Of a stretch of DNA of 64,000 nucleotides, positions 45,861 to 58,461 are shown piece by piece; within the stretch, counting starts at the first letter, position 1, and every line of letters starts with the position of its first letter. This DNA is from Myxococcales bacterium (GTDB lineage Bacteria; Myxococcota_A; Polyangia; Haliangiales; Haliangiaceae). The translations under genes were made by a program, and so were the position numbers. The stretch lies in NCBI GenBank assembly GCA_028287115.1, contig JAQBQF010000328.1, positions 19,804 to 83,803 on the forward strand, given 5' to 3'. The notes beneath the pieces were generated by a model. The model was not told the DNA's origin, made no database searches, and was given only the letters and a program-made list of their open reading frames with translations.

Positions 45861-48026
45861 TCACGACTGGATGTCGGCCGAGACGCGGTCGACGGAGAAC
45901 ACGCCTTTGATCCGCGACAGCGAGCGGATCACCTGCTTCAGCTGATCGAGATCCTTGACGAGCGCGTGGAACGTATTCACCGCGCGACCGTCATCGGTCG
46001 CGCGGCAATGCGCCTGGCTGATGTTGACGCCTTGATCCGTGAACGATTGCGAGATGTGCGCGAGCAGGCCGGGCTTGTCGGCGCACAGCACCTGGATCGA
46101 GACCTCGTGCTGAGCCTTGGATAGGCCGTCCCATTCGACGTCGATCCGGCGCTCGGGATCGAGATCGAGGCCCTTGTCGCAATCGCGGCGGTGCACGGTG
46201 ACGCCGCGGCCGCGCGTGATGAAGCCGACGATCGGATCGCCCGGTAGCGGGCTGCAGCACTTCGCGAACCGGACGAGGATGTCTTGCTCGCCCGCGACCT
46301 TGATGCCGCTCGACGACGTCCGCCGCGTGACCTTGCGGAGCAGCGTCTTCAGCATGCTCTCGGCTTTCGGCGCGGCTTCTTCGCCCTTCTTCGCGAGGCC
46401 CGGCACCGCGTGCTCGATCACCTGCTGCGTCGTGATCTTGCCGTAGCCGACCTGGACGATCAGCTCGTCGACGGTCTGGCACTTGAGCTCTTTGGCGGCG
46501 TTCGCGAGCTGCTTCTCCGCGCGCGCGAGCGTCGTGTCGTGCTTGCGCAGCGCCTTGTCGATGAGGTCGGTGCCGAGCGCGACGGCCTTGTCGCGTTGCT
46601 CGGTGCGCAGCAAGTAGCGAACCTTGGTCCGGGCGCGTGCGGTCTTGACGAGCTTGAGCCAGTCCTTGTTCGGCTTCTGGTTCGGATTCGTGATGATCTC
46701 GACGGTGTCGCCGTTGCGGAGCTGGTAGCGCAGCGGAACGATCATGCCGTTGACGCGTGCGCCCGAGCAGTGATCGCCGATCGAAGAGTGCACCGCGTAA
46801 GCGAAGTCGATCGGGCAAGAGCCCTTCGGCAACGCTTTGACGTCACCGCCCGGCGTGAACACGTAGACCTCGTCGCCGAACAGATCGATCTTCACCGACT
46901 CGAGGAACTCCGTCGGATCGTGGAGCTCCTTCTGGCTCTCCATCAGCTGGCGCAGCCACGCGAACTTCTTGTCGTCGTCGGGCGCGAGCGGCTTGCCCTC
47001 TTTATACTTCCAGTGCGCCGCGATGCCGTGCTCGGCGACGAGGTTCATCTCGTTCGTGCGCAGCTGGATCTCGATCCGCTCGCCCTTGGGCCCGATCACC
47101 GCCGTGTGCAGCGACTGATAGAGGTTCGGCTTCGGCAGCGCGATGTAGTCTTTGAACCGGCCGGGGATCGGGGTCCACGTCGAGTGTGCGACGCCGAGCC
47201 CTTGATAGCAGTGCATCTGGCTATCGGTGATCACGCGGAAGCCGATCGCGTCGTGGATCTCGTCGAACGGACGCTGCGTCCGCTTCATCTTTTGATAGAT
47301 CGACCACAGGTGCTTCGCGCGGCCCATCACCTCGCAAGGCACGCCGTTCTCGGTCATCTCCTTGTGGATCAGCTTCTCGACGTGATGAATATATTCGAGC
47401 CGCTCGGCGCGCGTCTTCGCGATCTCGGCCGCGAGCTGCTCGTACTCTCCCGGGTACGTGTACTTGAACGCGAGATCTTCGAGCTCGACCTTGACCCACT
47501 GGATACCGAGGCGGTTCGCGAGCGGCGCGTAGATCTGCATCGTCTCGGCGGCGATCCGCTCCTGCTTCTCGGGCGGGAGGTGATGTAGCGACCGCATGTT
47601 GTCGAGCCGGTCGCACAGCTTGACGAGGATGACGCGGATATCGCGCGCCATCGCGAGCAACATCTTGCGGAAGTTCTCCGCCTGCTGCTCTTCGCGCGTC
47701 GAGTACGGAAGCTTGCCGAGCTTCGTCACGCCGTCGACGAGATACGCGACTTCCTTTCCGAACATCTCGGAGAGCTGTTCGATCGTCGCCGTCGTGTCCT
47801 CGACACAGTCGTGCAGCAGTCCCGCGCAGACCGATGCGACATCGAGCTTGAGCTCCGCGATGATCTGCGCGACCGCGAGCGGATGGCTGACGTACGGATC
47901 GCCCGACTTCCGCGTCTGCCCGTCGTGGGCGGCGGCGGCAAACTGATACGCCTTGCGGACCATGTTGATGTCCGCGGCGGGGTGGTAACCCGCAACTTCT
48001 GACAAGATCTGATCTAATTGATGCAT
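45861..48026 (-). CDS. bifunctional (p)ppGpp synthetase/hydrolase Rel
   Basis: This 721-residue stringent-response enzyme has domains in order: HD hydrolase (LLHDCVEDT intact), synthetase (RFKDYIALPKPNLYQSLHT), TGS (about 380-450) and C-terminal zinc-finger and ACT domains (CCSPLPGDPIVGFITRGRG, then HISQSFTDQGVNISQAH). Both activities should be present, as in myxobacterial RelA. Length is standard. The start lies just after the 5' region leading to the lipoprotein gene at 48118. Confidence 0.94.
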   Translation of the reverse strand: MHQLDQILSEVAGYHPAADINMVRKAYQFAAAAHDGQTRKSGDPYVSHPLAVAQIIAELKLDVASVCAGLLHDCVEDTTATIEQLSEMFGKEVAYLVDGVTKLGKLPYSTREEQQAENFRKMLLAMARDIRVILVKLCDRLDNMRSLHHLPPEKQERIAAETMQIYAPLANRLGIQWVKVELEDLAFKYTYPGEYEQLAAEIAKTRAERLEYIHHVEKLIHKEMTENGVPCEVMGRAKHLWSIYQKMKRTQRPFDEIHDAIGFRVITDSQMHCYQGLGVAHSTWTPIPGRFKDYIALPKPNLYQSLHTAVIGPKGERIEIQLRTNEMNLVAEHGIAAHWKYKEGKPLAPDDDKKFAWLRQLMESQKELHDPTEFLESVKIDLFGDEVYVFTPGGDVKALPKGSCPIDFAYAVHSSIGDHCSGARVNGMIVPLRYQLRNGDTVEIITNPNQKPNKDWLKLVKTARARTKVRYLLRTEQRDKAVALGTDLIDKALRKHDTTLARAEKQLANAAKELKCQTVDELIVQVGYGKITTQQVIEHAVPGLAKKGEEAAPKAESMLKTLLRKVTRRTSSSGIKVAGEQDILVRFAKCCSPLPGDPIVGFITRGRGVTVHRRDCDKGLDLDPERRIDVEWDGLSKAQHEVSIQVLCADKPGLLAHISQSFTDQGVNISQAHCRATDDGRAVNTFHALVKDLDQLKQVIRSLSRIKGVFSVDRVSADIQS

Positions 48027-48117
48027 CGCGCGAGGTAAGAGACCCCTTGGAAGGGTACCACGCGATACGTGAGGCGGAGTGCGCCTCGCAGCCCGATGAC
48101 GTGCAGCGGTGAGCGCC

Positions 48118-48810
48118 CTACTCGCTCGCGACGTAGTCCTGGAATCGCCAGGTGAATTCGAACGCTTCGCCGGTCCGTTTGACGATCAGCTTCATCCAGC
48201 GCACGTCGGCCGTGAACAGGTCGCGCTGATAGAACACGAAGTCGGCGTTTCCGCGAAACACCGACAGCGACCCGAGCGTCTGCCGGCGGCGCCAACCGTC
48301 GTCCTGGAACCCGACCGTCGAGATGCAATCGCCTTTCGGGTCGCGGCCGGCCGAGCTGCAGATCGCAGTGCGCTGCTCGCGATCCCACATCGTCGTGATG
48401 AGGCGCGTGCGCGCGTGCTCGACTGATTCGGGCACCCACTTGCGACCCTTGTCATCGACAAGCTCGACATCCCACGTCTTGAGGTCCGCCCAGTCTTCCC
48501 ACTTGTGATCGACCTGCACGTGGAAGCGCAACCGATCGCGCGAGACCATCGTGAAGCTCGCCTCGTTGATCAGCGGGTAGTGCGCGTTGTGATAGGTGGT
48601 CGCCGAACATCCCGACGACGCGTTGCACCCGTTCGACACCGGCTGGTCGAGGTCCATATCGCCCGTGACGATCCGGATCCGCTCCGAGCTGCGGAGCGTC
48701 TCGGTCGGGTGCAGCAGCGGATTTGGCTGGACTGCTTCCTTCGAGAACGTTCGGGTGCAACCGACCAGCGCCACCAACACCAGACCCCAATGCATTCGAA
48801 CGGACGCCAT
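48118..48810 (-). CDS. hypothetical lipoprotein
   Basis: This 230-residue lipoprotein (lipobox LVALVGC) has no family that I recognise. The mature part is a single beta-rich domain with four or more Cys and many Trp. It is one of many envelope lipoproteins in the window and is separated by about 90 bases from both neighbours. Confidence 0.6.
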   Translation of the reverse strand: MASVRMHWGLVLVALVGCTRTFSKEAVQPNPLLHPTETLRSSERIRIVTGDMDLDQPVSNGCNASSGCSATTYHNAHYPLINEASFTMVSRDRLRFHVQVDHKWEDWADLKTWDVELVDDKGRKWVPESVEHARTRLITTMWDREQRTAICSSAGRDPKGDCISTVGFQDDGWRRRQTLGSLSVFRGNADFVFYQRDLFTADVRWMKLIVKRTGEAFEFTWRFQDYVASE

Positions 48811-48899
48811 GACACCAGCGTGGCGCTTGGCCTCGCGCGCGTCAACATCTGCGATCGAGAGTCGCAGGTACGCAGGTGGTACGCGGCGCGAGCGTTCCG

Positions 48900-49586
48900 T
48901 CAGCGCCCGACGAGCTTGCGTGCGTGTGCGTCCGAGTCTCGGTTCGCGTCAACTCGCTTCGCGAGATCGGCAAGCGGGTACGATACGTCGGGTCGATCGA
49001 CCACACCGTAACGGCGCGTCAAGTAGATAGAGCGCATGAGGTCGTACGCGCGATCGATGTCGTCGTTGACGATCAAGTGCTGGTACTCGCCGAAGTGCTC
49101 GAGCTCTTCACGCGCCTTGCGCAGCCGCGTCTCGATCACCTCCGGAGCATCGGTCGCACGCTGTCGCAGGCGCTTCTCGAGGCTCGCGAGGTCCGGCGGC
49201 AGAATAAAGATCTTCAGCGAGTCGCGCGGCCAGCGCTCCGACAACGCTTCGCCGCCCTGCCAGTCGACGTCGAAGATGACGTCGCGGCCCGCCGAGAGCG
49301 CCGTCTCGATCGGTGCTTGCGCGGTCCCGTAGAGGTTCTTGTGGACGAGCGCGTGCTCTGCGAATTCGCGGCGTTCGACCATCTCGTGGAACACTTCGGG
49401 CGTGACGAACCAGTAGTCGCGGCCGTTGACCTCGCCGGTGCGCTGCGGTCGCGTGGTGTACGACACCGAGAACTCCAGCTGCGGGAATTCCCGAAGGAGT
49501 CGGCGCGTCAGCGTGGTCTTGCCGGCGCCGGACGGCGACGACACGATGACCAGAGCTCCGCGATCGGCGGCCACGGACTGCATCAT
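48900..49586 (-). CDS. gmk: guanylate kinase
   Basis: This is a 228-residue enzyme phosphorylating GMP to GDP. P-loop SPSGAGKTTL is followed by YTTRPQRTGEVNGRDYWF and DVDWQGG. The C-terminus extends slightly beyond the usual length (about 205). The start overlaps the yicC stop (ATGATGA), and the yicC-gmk pairing is conserved in many bacteria. Confidence 0.95.
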   Translation of the reverse strand: MMQSVAADRGALVIVSSPSGAGKTTLTRRLLREFPQLEFSVSYTTRPQRTGEVNGRDYWFVTPEVFHEMVERREFAEHALVHKNLYGTAQAPIETALSAGRDVIFDVDWQGGEALSERWPRDSLKIFILPPDLASLEKRLRQRATDAPEVIETRLRKAREELEHFGEYQHLIVNDDIDRAYDLMRSIYLTRRYGVVDRPDVSYPLADLAKRVDANRDSDAHARKLVGR

Positions 49587-50479
49587 TCCACGTTCTGGAC
49601 CTGTTCGCGTACCTTCTCGAGCACGGCCTTGGCCTCCACGACGGACGAGCTGATCTCGGCGACCGCAGACTTGCTGCCGATGGTATTGAGCTCGCGCCCG
49701 ATTTCCTGGACCAGGAAGTCGAGGCGGCGGCCGGTCGCCCCGGGCCCTGCGATCAGCGCCCGGACCTGATCGAGGTGGCTCGACAGGCGCACGAGCTCTT
49801 CGGAGACGTCCGCGCGGTCGGCCATCAGCGCGACTTCCTGCGCGAGCCTCACCGGATCGATCCAGCCGGCGGCGTCGTTGGTCTTGTCGGTCGCCTCGTC
49901 GCGCAGCAGGCGGCGTAGCCGGTCTTGCAGCCGGCGCTGGACGAGCTCGGGAACGTTGGCAGCGAGCTTTGCGATCGCCCCCTGGAGCTTGGCGAGCTCG
50001 TCGATCCGGGCGAGCAGCTCGCGGGCGAGCGCCTTGCCTTCCGCTTCACGCATCTCGCCGAGCTGAGCGAGCGCGGCATCGAGGGCCGCGAGCACGAGCG
50101 GGGCACCGACCTCCTCGCGTTCTTCACCGGTGGCGGAGGTCACGCCCGGCTGGGCGAGCACGAGTGCGAGATCCGGACCGGCGACCCCGATCGTCCTGGC
50201 GAGCTCGGCGAGCGCATCATAGGCGGCGCGGGCCGCGGCGTGATCGATGCGGAGCCCGGTCGCGACGTCGTCGCGCGAGATATGGACGGAAGCGGCGACC
50301 GCACCACGCTCGAGGGCAGCACGGATCCGGGTGCTGACGGCCTCTTCGGCCGCAGGTGCGAGCGGCGCTCCGCGCAACTTGAGATCGAGGAAGCGATGGT
50401 TGACCGCGCGCACGTCGACGGTCGCACGCACGCCGCCCTCGGCTGCGATCCCACGTCCAAAGCCGGTCATGCTGCGCAC
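49583..50479 (-). CDS. yicC: YicC-family endoribonuclease
   Basis: This 298-residue YicC/YloC-family protein begins RSMTGFGRG, the family signature, and ends with ELNTIGSKSAV and EQVQNVE. It is coupled to gmk downstream. Members have endoribonuclease activity and stress-related roles. Start may be at 50479 or the later Met at 50470. Confidence 0.9.
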   Translation of the reverse strand: MRSMTGFGRGIAAEGGVRATVDVRAVNHRFLDLKLRGAPLAPAAEEAVSTRIRAALERGAVAASVHISRDDVATGLRIDHAAARAAYDALAELARTIGVAGPDLALVLAQPGVTSATGEEREEVGAPLVLAALDAALAQLGEMREAEGKALARELLARIDELAKLQGAIAKLAANVPELVQRRLQDRLRRLLRDEATDKTNDAAGWIDPVRLAQEVALMADRADVSEELVRLSSHLDQVRALIAGPGATGRRLDFLVQEIGRELNTIGSKSAVAEISSSVVEAKAVLEKVREQVQNVE

Positions 50480-50532
50480 GGGCAGAGAGATAACACGAGC
50501 GAGTGACGCTGCTGATCGTCTAAAGTGGCGGC

Positions 50533-51699
50533 GTGCGGATCGCTGTCGCGTGCTTGGCTATCGCTGCTTGCAGCGGCGACAAGGCTGCACCGTCCCCGAT
50601 TCGGTTTCTCCACACGTTCGGGCCCGAAGAGACAGAGCTGTTCAACCAGACGATGAGCGAGCGCGGGATCGCGGTCGAATCGTCACTCGTGCCATTCGCG
50701 CGCGGGCAGCAGGTGATCAGCGAGATCCTCCACGCCGGCACGAGCTGTCCGGACTTGATCCGGATCGACTCGACCTGGCTCGCGCTGCTCGAGGATCAGC
50801 TGCTGCCGGTGCCGCCGGAGCTGTCGGCGCTGGACTGGCTCCCGGAAGCGCCGGATCTGCGAGACAAGGACCGGGCGTTCCTGGCCGTGACGGCGGTGCC
50901 GCAAACCATCGATGGCCTCGTGATCGTGCGCGATGCCGCAGCGCCGGCGCCGGCGAGCACCTCGATCAACGACCTGGTCGCAGCCGCACGTGCCGCCCAA
51001 CATGACGAGCGCAAGTTCCCGCTCGGCCTGCGCGTCGACGGCTATTGGTTCGTCGCGTGGCTACGCGCGAACGGCGCGGATCTCGCGCGGGTGCGCATCT
51101 CGCGCGGTGAGAACGATGACAGCCCGCGGCCCCGCGACATCGGTGTGCCCGGTGCGGTGACCGCGCTCGCACAGTTCGCGTCGCTGTTCGGGACCGTCGC
51201 CGCGCCGCCGCCTCCGTCGGGTAGCGAGGCGCCTGAAGAGCTCCGGCGATGGACCTCGCACGACGTCGCGTACTGGGTGACGGGCCCTTGGCAGCTCGGC
51301 GCGCTGCGCGAACGCGATCGAATCGAGGTCTCGGCACTCGAAGACGCGCCCCGAGGGGGCCAGCTCCTCGCGGTACCGCGCTGCGCGAAACATCCGAGCG
51401 ATGGCTGGCACCTCGCGAGCGAGCTGACCTCGGTTTCTGTCGAGACGACGTTTGCAGAAGCGTTCGCGACCGTGCCGAGTCGGCGCGCGGCGCTCGAGGC
51501 GGCACCACCACTCGTCGGCGCGATCTATCAAGCGCTGCGGCGTGCGCGCCCCTTGCAGCGGAGCGAGATCACGCCGCTGTTGTTCGACGATCTCAATCCG
51601 GCGCTCGCCGCCGTGATCGCGGGGGACGCCACGGCGGAAGAGGCGATCGAAGGTGTGCGGCGCGGCTGGTCGCGGCTGTCTCATGGAGCGCGGCGGTGA
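50533..51699 (+). CDS. solute-binding lipoprotein linked to a histidine kinase
   Basis: This is a 388-residue lipoprotein (AIAAC lipobox; GTG start at 50533) that resembles family 1 extracellular solute-binding proteins (FLHTFGPEETELFNQ, then FARGQQVISEIL and CPDLIRIDSTWLA). No permease genes follow. Instead its stop overlaps the GTG of the downstream kinase (GTGA). It is therefore likely to deliver a ligand signal rather than to serve transport, giving a three-component sensor. The ligand is unknown. Confidence 0.8.
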   Translation: MRIAVACLAIAACSGDKAAPSPIRFLHTFGPEETELFNQTMSERGIAVESSLVPFARGQQVISEILHAGTSCPDLIRIDSTWLALLEDQLLPVPPELSALDWLPEAPDLRDKDRAFLAVTAVPQTIDGLVIVRDAAAPAPASTSINDLVAAARAAQHDERKFPLGLRVDGYWFVAWLRANGADLARVRISRGENDDSPRPRDIGVPGAVTALAQFASLFGTVAAPPPPSGSEAPEELRRWTSHDVAYWVTGPWQLGALRERDRIEVSALEDAPRGGQLLAVPRCAKHPSDGWHLASELTSVSVETTFAEAFATVPSRRAALEAAPPLVGAIYQALRRARPLQRSEITPLLFDDLNPALAAVIAGDATAEEAIEGVRRGWSRLSHGARR

Positions 51700-53441
51700 C
51701 GTCATCTCTGCGCTGGCGCGTGCTCCTCGTGCTCTCGCTCGCGGCCGTCGTGCCGACGGTCGTCGTCGGCGTGCTCGCGATCTCTCGCGCGCGGCACGAT
51801 GTCGAGAATGAAGTCCGGCGCGGTGGGCTCGCGCATATTCGCGCGCTCGGCGCGGCGCTCGATGGCACGCTGCAAGATGCGAGGCGCACGGTCGAGCTAG
51901 CCGCCTCGCAATGGGCCGATGCACCGGCCGACGAGCGCGCGACCCAGCTGTTGTTGCGCCGGCTGCGCCGCGACGTGCCGATCGTGCACTCGCTCTCGAT
52001 CCTCGATCCCGAAGGCAAGCTGATGTACGGCGATGCGGTCCCGACCGGCGTCGACATCGGCTCCCACAGCTTCGGTGGTTACATCGGCGATGCGGTGTTC
52101 GGCGCGGACTTACCGACGGTCCATCTCGTCGTGCAAGCGCGCGGCCGCACGGGCGAGCTGATGGGCGTCGTGGTCGCGAGCCTCGACCTCGGCTTCGTCC
52201 GCGACGTGATCGCGGCGGCGCGGCTCGGGCCGGGCGCTCGCGTGATCGTCGTCGACGGTGCGGGCGTGCCGGTCGCGACGAGCGACCCGACGATGCTGTC
52301 GCGTGCGTCGCTCGCCGGCAACGATCCCGCGGTCGATCGCGCGCTCTCGTCCTCGGTCGAGGGCACGTTGTCGGCGAACGGCTGGGTCAGCGCATATCGC
52401 AACCTGTCCGGCTATCAATCGCTGCGCGGCGTGCGCTGGGCGATCCTGCACGAGCAACCCGAAGCCGACGCGTACGCGCTCGCGCGCCGGACCACACGAG
52501 ATACGCTGATCATCGGCGCGGCGGCGCTCGCGATCGCACTCGCGCTCGGCGTGTTCTTCGCGACGAAGCTGACCCGTCCCCTCGCCGGACTCGCTCGGCG
52601 TGCAGATGCGATCGCCGCGGGTCACGCCGCGGAAGGCGGTCCGATCACCGGGCCCGGCGAGATCGGCGTGCTCGCGCAGCGCCTCGAAGAGATGGCGAAT
52701 CGCATCGCGGAACGGTCCGAGCTCCAGTCGCTGCTCGCGCGCGGCGATCGGCTCGCCTCGGTCGGCGTGATGTCCGCGCAGGTCGCGCACGAGATCAACA
52801 ACCCGCTGACGACGGTGCTCGGCTACGCGAAGCTGCTGCTCGAGGACAAACCGGAAGCGCACGCCGATCGCAACGGGCTCGAGCTGATCGCGAGCGAGGC
52901 CGAGCGGATGAAGAAGATCATCGGCACGCTGCTCGAATACGCGCGCGCGCCGCGGACGTCCTCGCCCGAGATCGCCGGTGACGCGGTCGGGACCGCCGAG
53001 CCGGCCGCGGTGTTGCGTCACGTCTCGGCGCTGCTCGAGCCGCAGCTCCGCAAGGCGCGCGCGAAGCTCGTGATCGACGTCGCGTCGACGAGCTCGGTGA
53101 CGATCGAAGCGCACTCGCTACAGCAGGTGCTCGTCAACCTCGTGCAGAACGCGGCGCAAGCGATGCCCGACGGCGGCACGATCACGATCTCGACGAAACC
53201 CGCGGCCGGCGGTATCGCGACGGTGATCACGGTCGCCGATACGGGCCCCGGTGTTGCGAAGGCAGACCGCGCGCGCGTGTTCGATCCATTCTACACGACG
53301 AAGGCGCCGGGGGCAGGAACCGGCCTTGGCCTCGCGGTGTGCAAGCATCTCGTCGCGACGGCCGGCGGATCGATCGAGGTCGGCGAAGCTCCGCAGGGCC
53401 GCGGCGCCGAATTCCGCGTGACCCTGCCGAATAGCGCCTGA
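51696..53441 (+). CDS. sensor histidine kinase with double-Cache-like sensor
   Basis: This 581-residue kinase has TM1 near residues 8-28, an extracytoplasmic sensor of about 220 residues resembling a dCache domain (SILDPEGKLMYGD, VIVVDGAGVPVA), TM2 near 275-290, HAMP, phosphoacceptor His365 (AHEINNPLTT) and ATPase motifs (NLVQNAAQAM, DTGPGV, GTGLGLAV). The GTG at 51696 overlaps the binding-protein stop. It is followed 48 bases later by its presumed regulator. Confidence 0.87.
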   Translation: MTSSLRWRVLLVLSLAAVVPTVVVGVLAISRARHDVENEVRRGGLAHIRALGAALDGTLQDARRTVELAASQWADAPADERATQLLLRRLRRDVPIVHSLSILDPEGKLMYGDAVPTGVDIGSHSFGGYIGDAVFGADLPTVHLVVQARGRTGELMGVVVASLDLGFVRDVIAAARLGPGARVIVVDGAGVPVATSDPTMLSRASLAGNDPAVDRALSSSVEGTLSANGWVSAYRNLSGYQSLRGVRWAILHEQPEADAYALARRTTRDTLIIGAAALAIALALGVFFATKLTRPLAGLARRADAIAAGHAAEGGPITGPGEIGVLAQRLEEMANRIAERSELQSLLARGDRLASVGVMSAQVAHEINNPLTTVLGYAKLLLEDKPEAHADRNGLELIASEAERMKKIIGTLLEYARAPRTSSPEIAGDAVGTAEPAAVLRHVSALLEPQLRKARAKLVIDVASTSSVTIEAHSLQQVLVNLVQNAAQAMPDGGTITISTKPAAGGIATVITVADTGPGVAKADRARVFDPFYTTKAPGAGTGLGLAVCKHLVATAGGSIEVGEAPQGRGAEFRVTLPNSA

Positions 53442-53489
53442 GGTGAAGCAGTCGTGGCGCGCCGTCGGTGCCCGTGATAACCACGCAAC

Positions 53490-54833
<1,344 letters not shown>

Positions 54834-54852
54834 CTCCTTTGAAGATGTACGC

Positions 54853-55542
54853 ATGATCGCGATCTGGTCTGTCCTCGGGCTCGTGATCCTGATCTTTGTC
54901 GTGCCGTTCTACGCGCTCAAGGAGCTCGGCATCGGAATCCTTCAGCGAGCGAGCACGACCACCAAGGCGATCGGCCTCACGTTCGACGACGGTCCGGACC
55001 CGACGTACACGCCGCGCGTGCTCGAGCTGCTCGCGCAATACGGCGTCAAAGCCACGTTCTTCGTGATCGGCGAGCGCGTCGAGGCACACCCCGATCTCGT
55101 CCGGCGCATCGCACTCGAAGGCCACGAGCTCGCGAGCCATAGCTACACCCATCGCAACGCCCTGTTCGAGCGCCGGCCGCTGCAAGGCTGGTTCGACACG
55201 CGCCTCGGCATCCATAAGCTCGAGAAGCTGCTCGGCAAGCGCACGCGGTGGTTTCGGGCGCCGTTCGGGATCTACTCGTGGTCGGTGCTCGCGGCGATCC
55301 ACAGGTCGCGACTGGTCGCGGTCAACTGGTCGATCGAATCGCGCGACTGGCACCCCGCCTTCACACCGGCCGACGTGAAGGCGCGCGTCCTGTCCGCCGC
55401 CCATTCCGGCGGCATCATCGTCATGCACGATGGCGGGCGCGGTGGTGCGAAGACCATCCACGCGCTCGAAGGCGTACTGCAAGGGCTCGCCGAGCGCGGC
55501 TTCATGCCGGGTCCGCTGTCGGCGCTCGAGCTCCGCTCGTAG
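54853..55542 (+). CDS. NodB-type polysaccharide deacetylase
   Basis: This 229-residue protein has an N-terminal membrane anchor (about residues 3-20), then a NodB domain with catalytic Asp pair TFDDGPD, metal-binding HSYTH, RAPFG and a C-terminal VMHDGG His. It would remove acetyl groups from peptidoglycan or another polysaccharide. The 19-base spacing to the regulator suggests one operon. The substrate is not indicated by the sequence. Confidence 0.88.
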   Translation: MIAIWSVLGLVILIFVVPFYALKELGIGILQRASTTTKAIGLTFDDGPDPTYTPRVLELLAQYGVKATFFVIGERVEAHPDLVRRIALEGHELASHSYTHRNALFERRPLQGWFDTRLGIHKLEKLLGKRTRWFRAPFGIYSWSVLAAIHRSRLVAVNWSIESRDWHPAFTPADVKARVLSAAHSGGIIVMHDGGRGGAKTIHALEGVLQGLAERGFMPGPLSALELRS

Positions 55543-56547
55543 TCAGCGCAACGCGGCGAGCGCGGCCTGGAAGTCGGCCGGCAGCGGCGCTTCGAACGAC
55601 ATCTGCTTGCGCGTCACGGGATGCTCGAACGAGAGCGTCGCCGCATGAAGAGCCTGGCGGCCGAGCGCGCGCGCGACCTCGGCGAGGCGCTCGTCGCGTG
55701 GCTTGTGGCCGTAGACCGGATCGCCGACGAGCGGCCAGCCTTGATCGCTCGCGTGCACGCGGATCTGGTGCGTGCGTCCGGTCTCGAGCCGAAACTTCAC
55801 GAGCGCGGCATCGTGCAGCGGCTCGACGACCTCCCAGTGCGTGACCGCAGGCTTTCCGGACGCGACCTTCGACGAGAACTTCTTGCGATGCACCGGGTGC
55901 CGGCCGTACAGCGTGCGAATGGTTCCGCTCCGGCCGGGCGGCGCCGGCGAGGTGATCGCGAGGTACTCGCGCGAGATGCCGCCGGACTCTCCGCGGCTCT
56001 TCGCGGCGAACGCAGCGGCGAGCACGCCGTGCGCGCGATCGGTCTTCGTCGCGACCATGACGCCGCTCGTGTCTTTGTCGAGCCGATGCACGATGCCGGG
56101 GCGCAGCACACCACCGATGCCGGCGAGATCGCGGCAATGAAACAGCAGCGCGTTGACGAGCGTCCCGGTCGCATGACCCGCGGCCGGATGCACGACGAGC
56201 CCGGCCGGCTTGTCGATCACGATCAGATCCGGGTCCTCGTGCAGGATCACCAGGGGAATGTCTTCGGGCAACAGCGCGAGCTCCGACGGCGCCGGAACCT
56301 CGACCGCGATCGTGTCGCCCTCGCGAACGCGCGCTGCCTTCGCGGCGACCGCGTCGTTGAGCGTCACGCGCCCCTCTTCGATCAGGCGCTGAGCCTGCGC
56401 GCGAGAGAGATCGGGGATCGCCGCGGCGATCACAGCGTCGATCCGCCCGCCTGCCTGCGCGGCGTCGACGGTTAACAGGTGGAGCTCGGCGATGTCCTGC
56501 TCGACGACGACATCTTCGTCGAGCTCGTCAGGTGTCTGCTGAACCAA
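55543..56547 (-). CDS. rluD: RluD-like 23S rRNA pseudouridine synthase
   Basis: This 334-residue RluA-family enzyme has an N-terminal S4 RNA-binding domain (about 35-90), then a synthase domain with catalytic Asp157 in HRLDKDTSG and closing motifs GRTHQIRVH. Length and order fit RluD. Convergent with the deacetylase without a gap. The gene lies 10 bases after the small protein gene upstream, suggesting one operon. Confidence 0.88.
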   Translation of the reverse strand: MVQQTPDELDEDVVVEQDIAELHLLTVDAAQAGGRIDAVIAAAIPDLSRAQAQRLIEEGRVTLNDAVAAKAARVREGDTIAVEVPAPSELALLPEDIPLVILHEDPDLIVIDKPAGLVVHPAAGHATGTLVNALLFHCRDLAGIGGVLRPGIVHRLDKDTSGVMVATKTDRAHGVLAAAFAAKSRGESGGISREYLAITSPAPPGRSGTIRTLYGRHPVHRKKFSSKVASGKPAVTHWEVVEPLHDAALVKFRLETGRTHQIRVHASDQGWPLVGDPVYGHKPRDERLAEVARALGRQALHAATLSFEHPVTRKQMSFEAPLPADFQAALAALR

Positions 56548-56557
56548 CCACGCCCCG

Positions 56558-56824
56558 CTACCAGATCTTGGATTTGACGTGACCCTTCGACTTGATCAGC
56601 ACGTCGACGATCGCTCGCTCGTAGATGTGCTGGCCGAAGATGTCCTCGGTGACGCGGCTCTTGAACAGCTCGCGTCCCTCGTTGATCTCGTCGGACATCA
56701 CGTCGAACAAGTTATCGTTGGCAATGCCTTCGAGAATCTTGGGCTCGTGATAGAGGGTCAGGTCCGACGCGATCGCACGAGCCAGCTGGCGCGCACGCTT
56801 GGGATTGTCGATCAGAGTCGCCAT
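56558..56824 (-). CDS. small conserved-looking protein
   Basis: This 88-residue protein begins MATLIDNPKRARQLARAI; the frame extends to 56860 but the ATG at 56824 is favoured. It is helical and rich in acidic residues, with no membrane segment. It lies between the MinD-like fusion and rluD on the same strand. The sequence looks coding and under constraint, but no family was recognised. Confidence 0.6.
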   Translation of the reverse strand: MATLIDNPKRARQLARAIASDLTLYHEPKILEGIANDNLFDVMSDEINEGRELFKSRVTEDIFGQHIYERAIVDVLIKSKGHVKSKIW

Positions 56825-56856
56825 GGCGTGATCGTAGGAGGCTATCGGCTGCGGGG

Positions 56857-58446
<1,590 letters not shown>

Positions 58447-58461
58447 CGAGAGATCTATAAC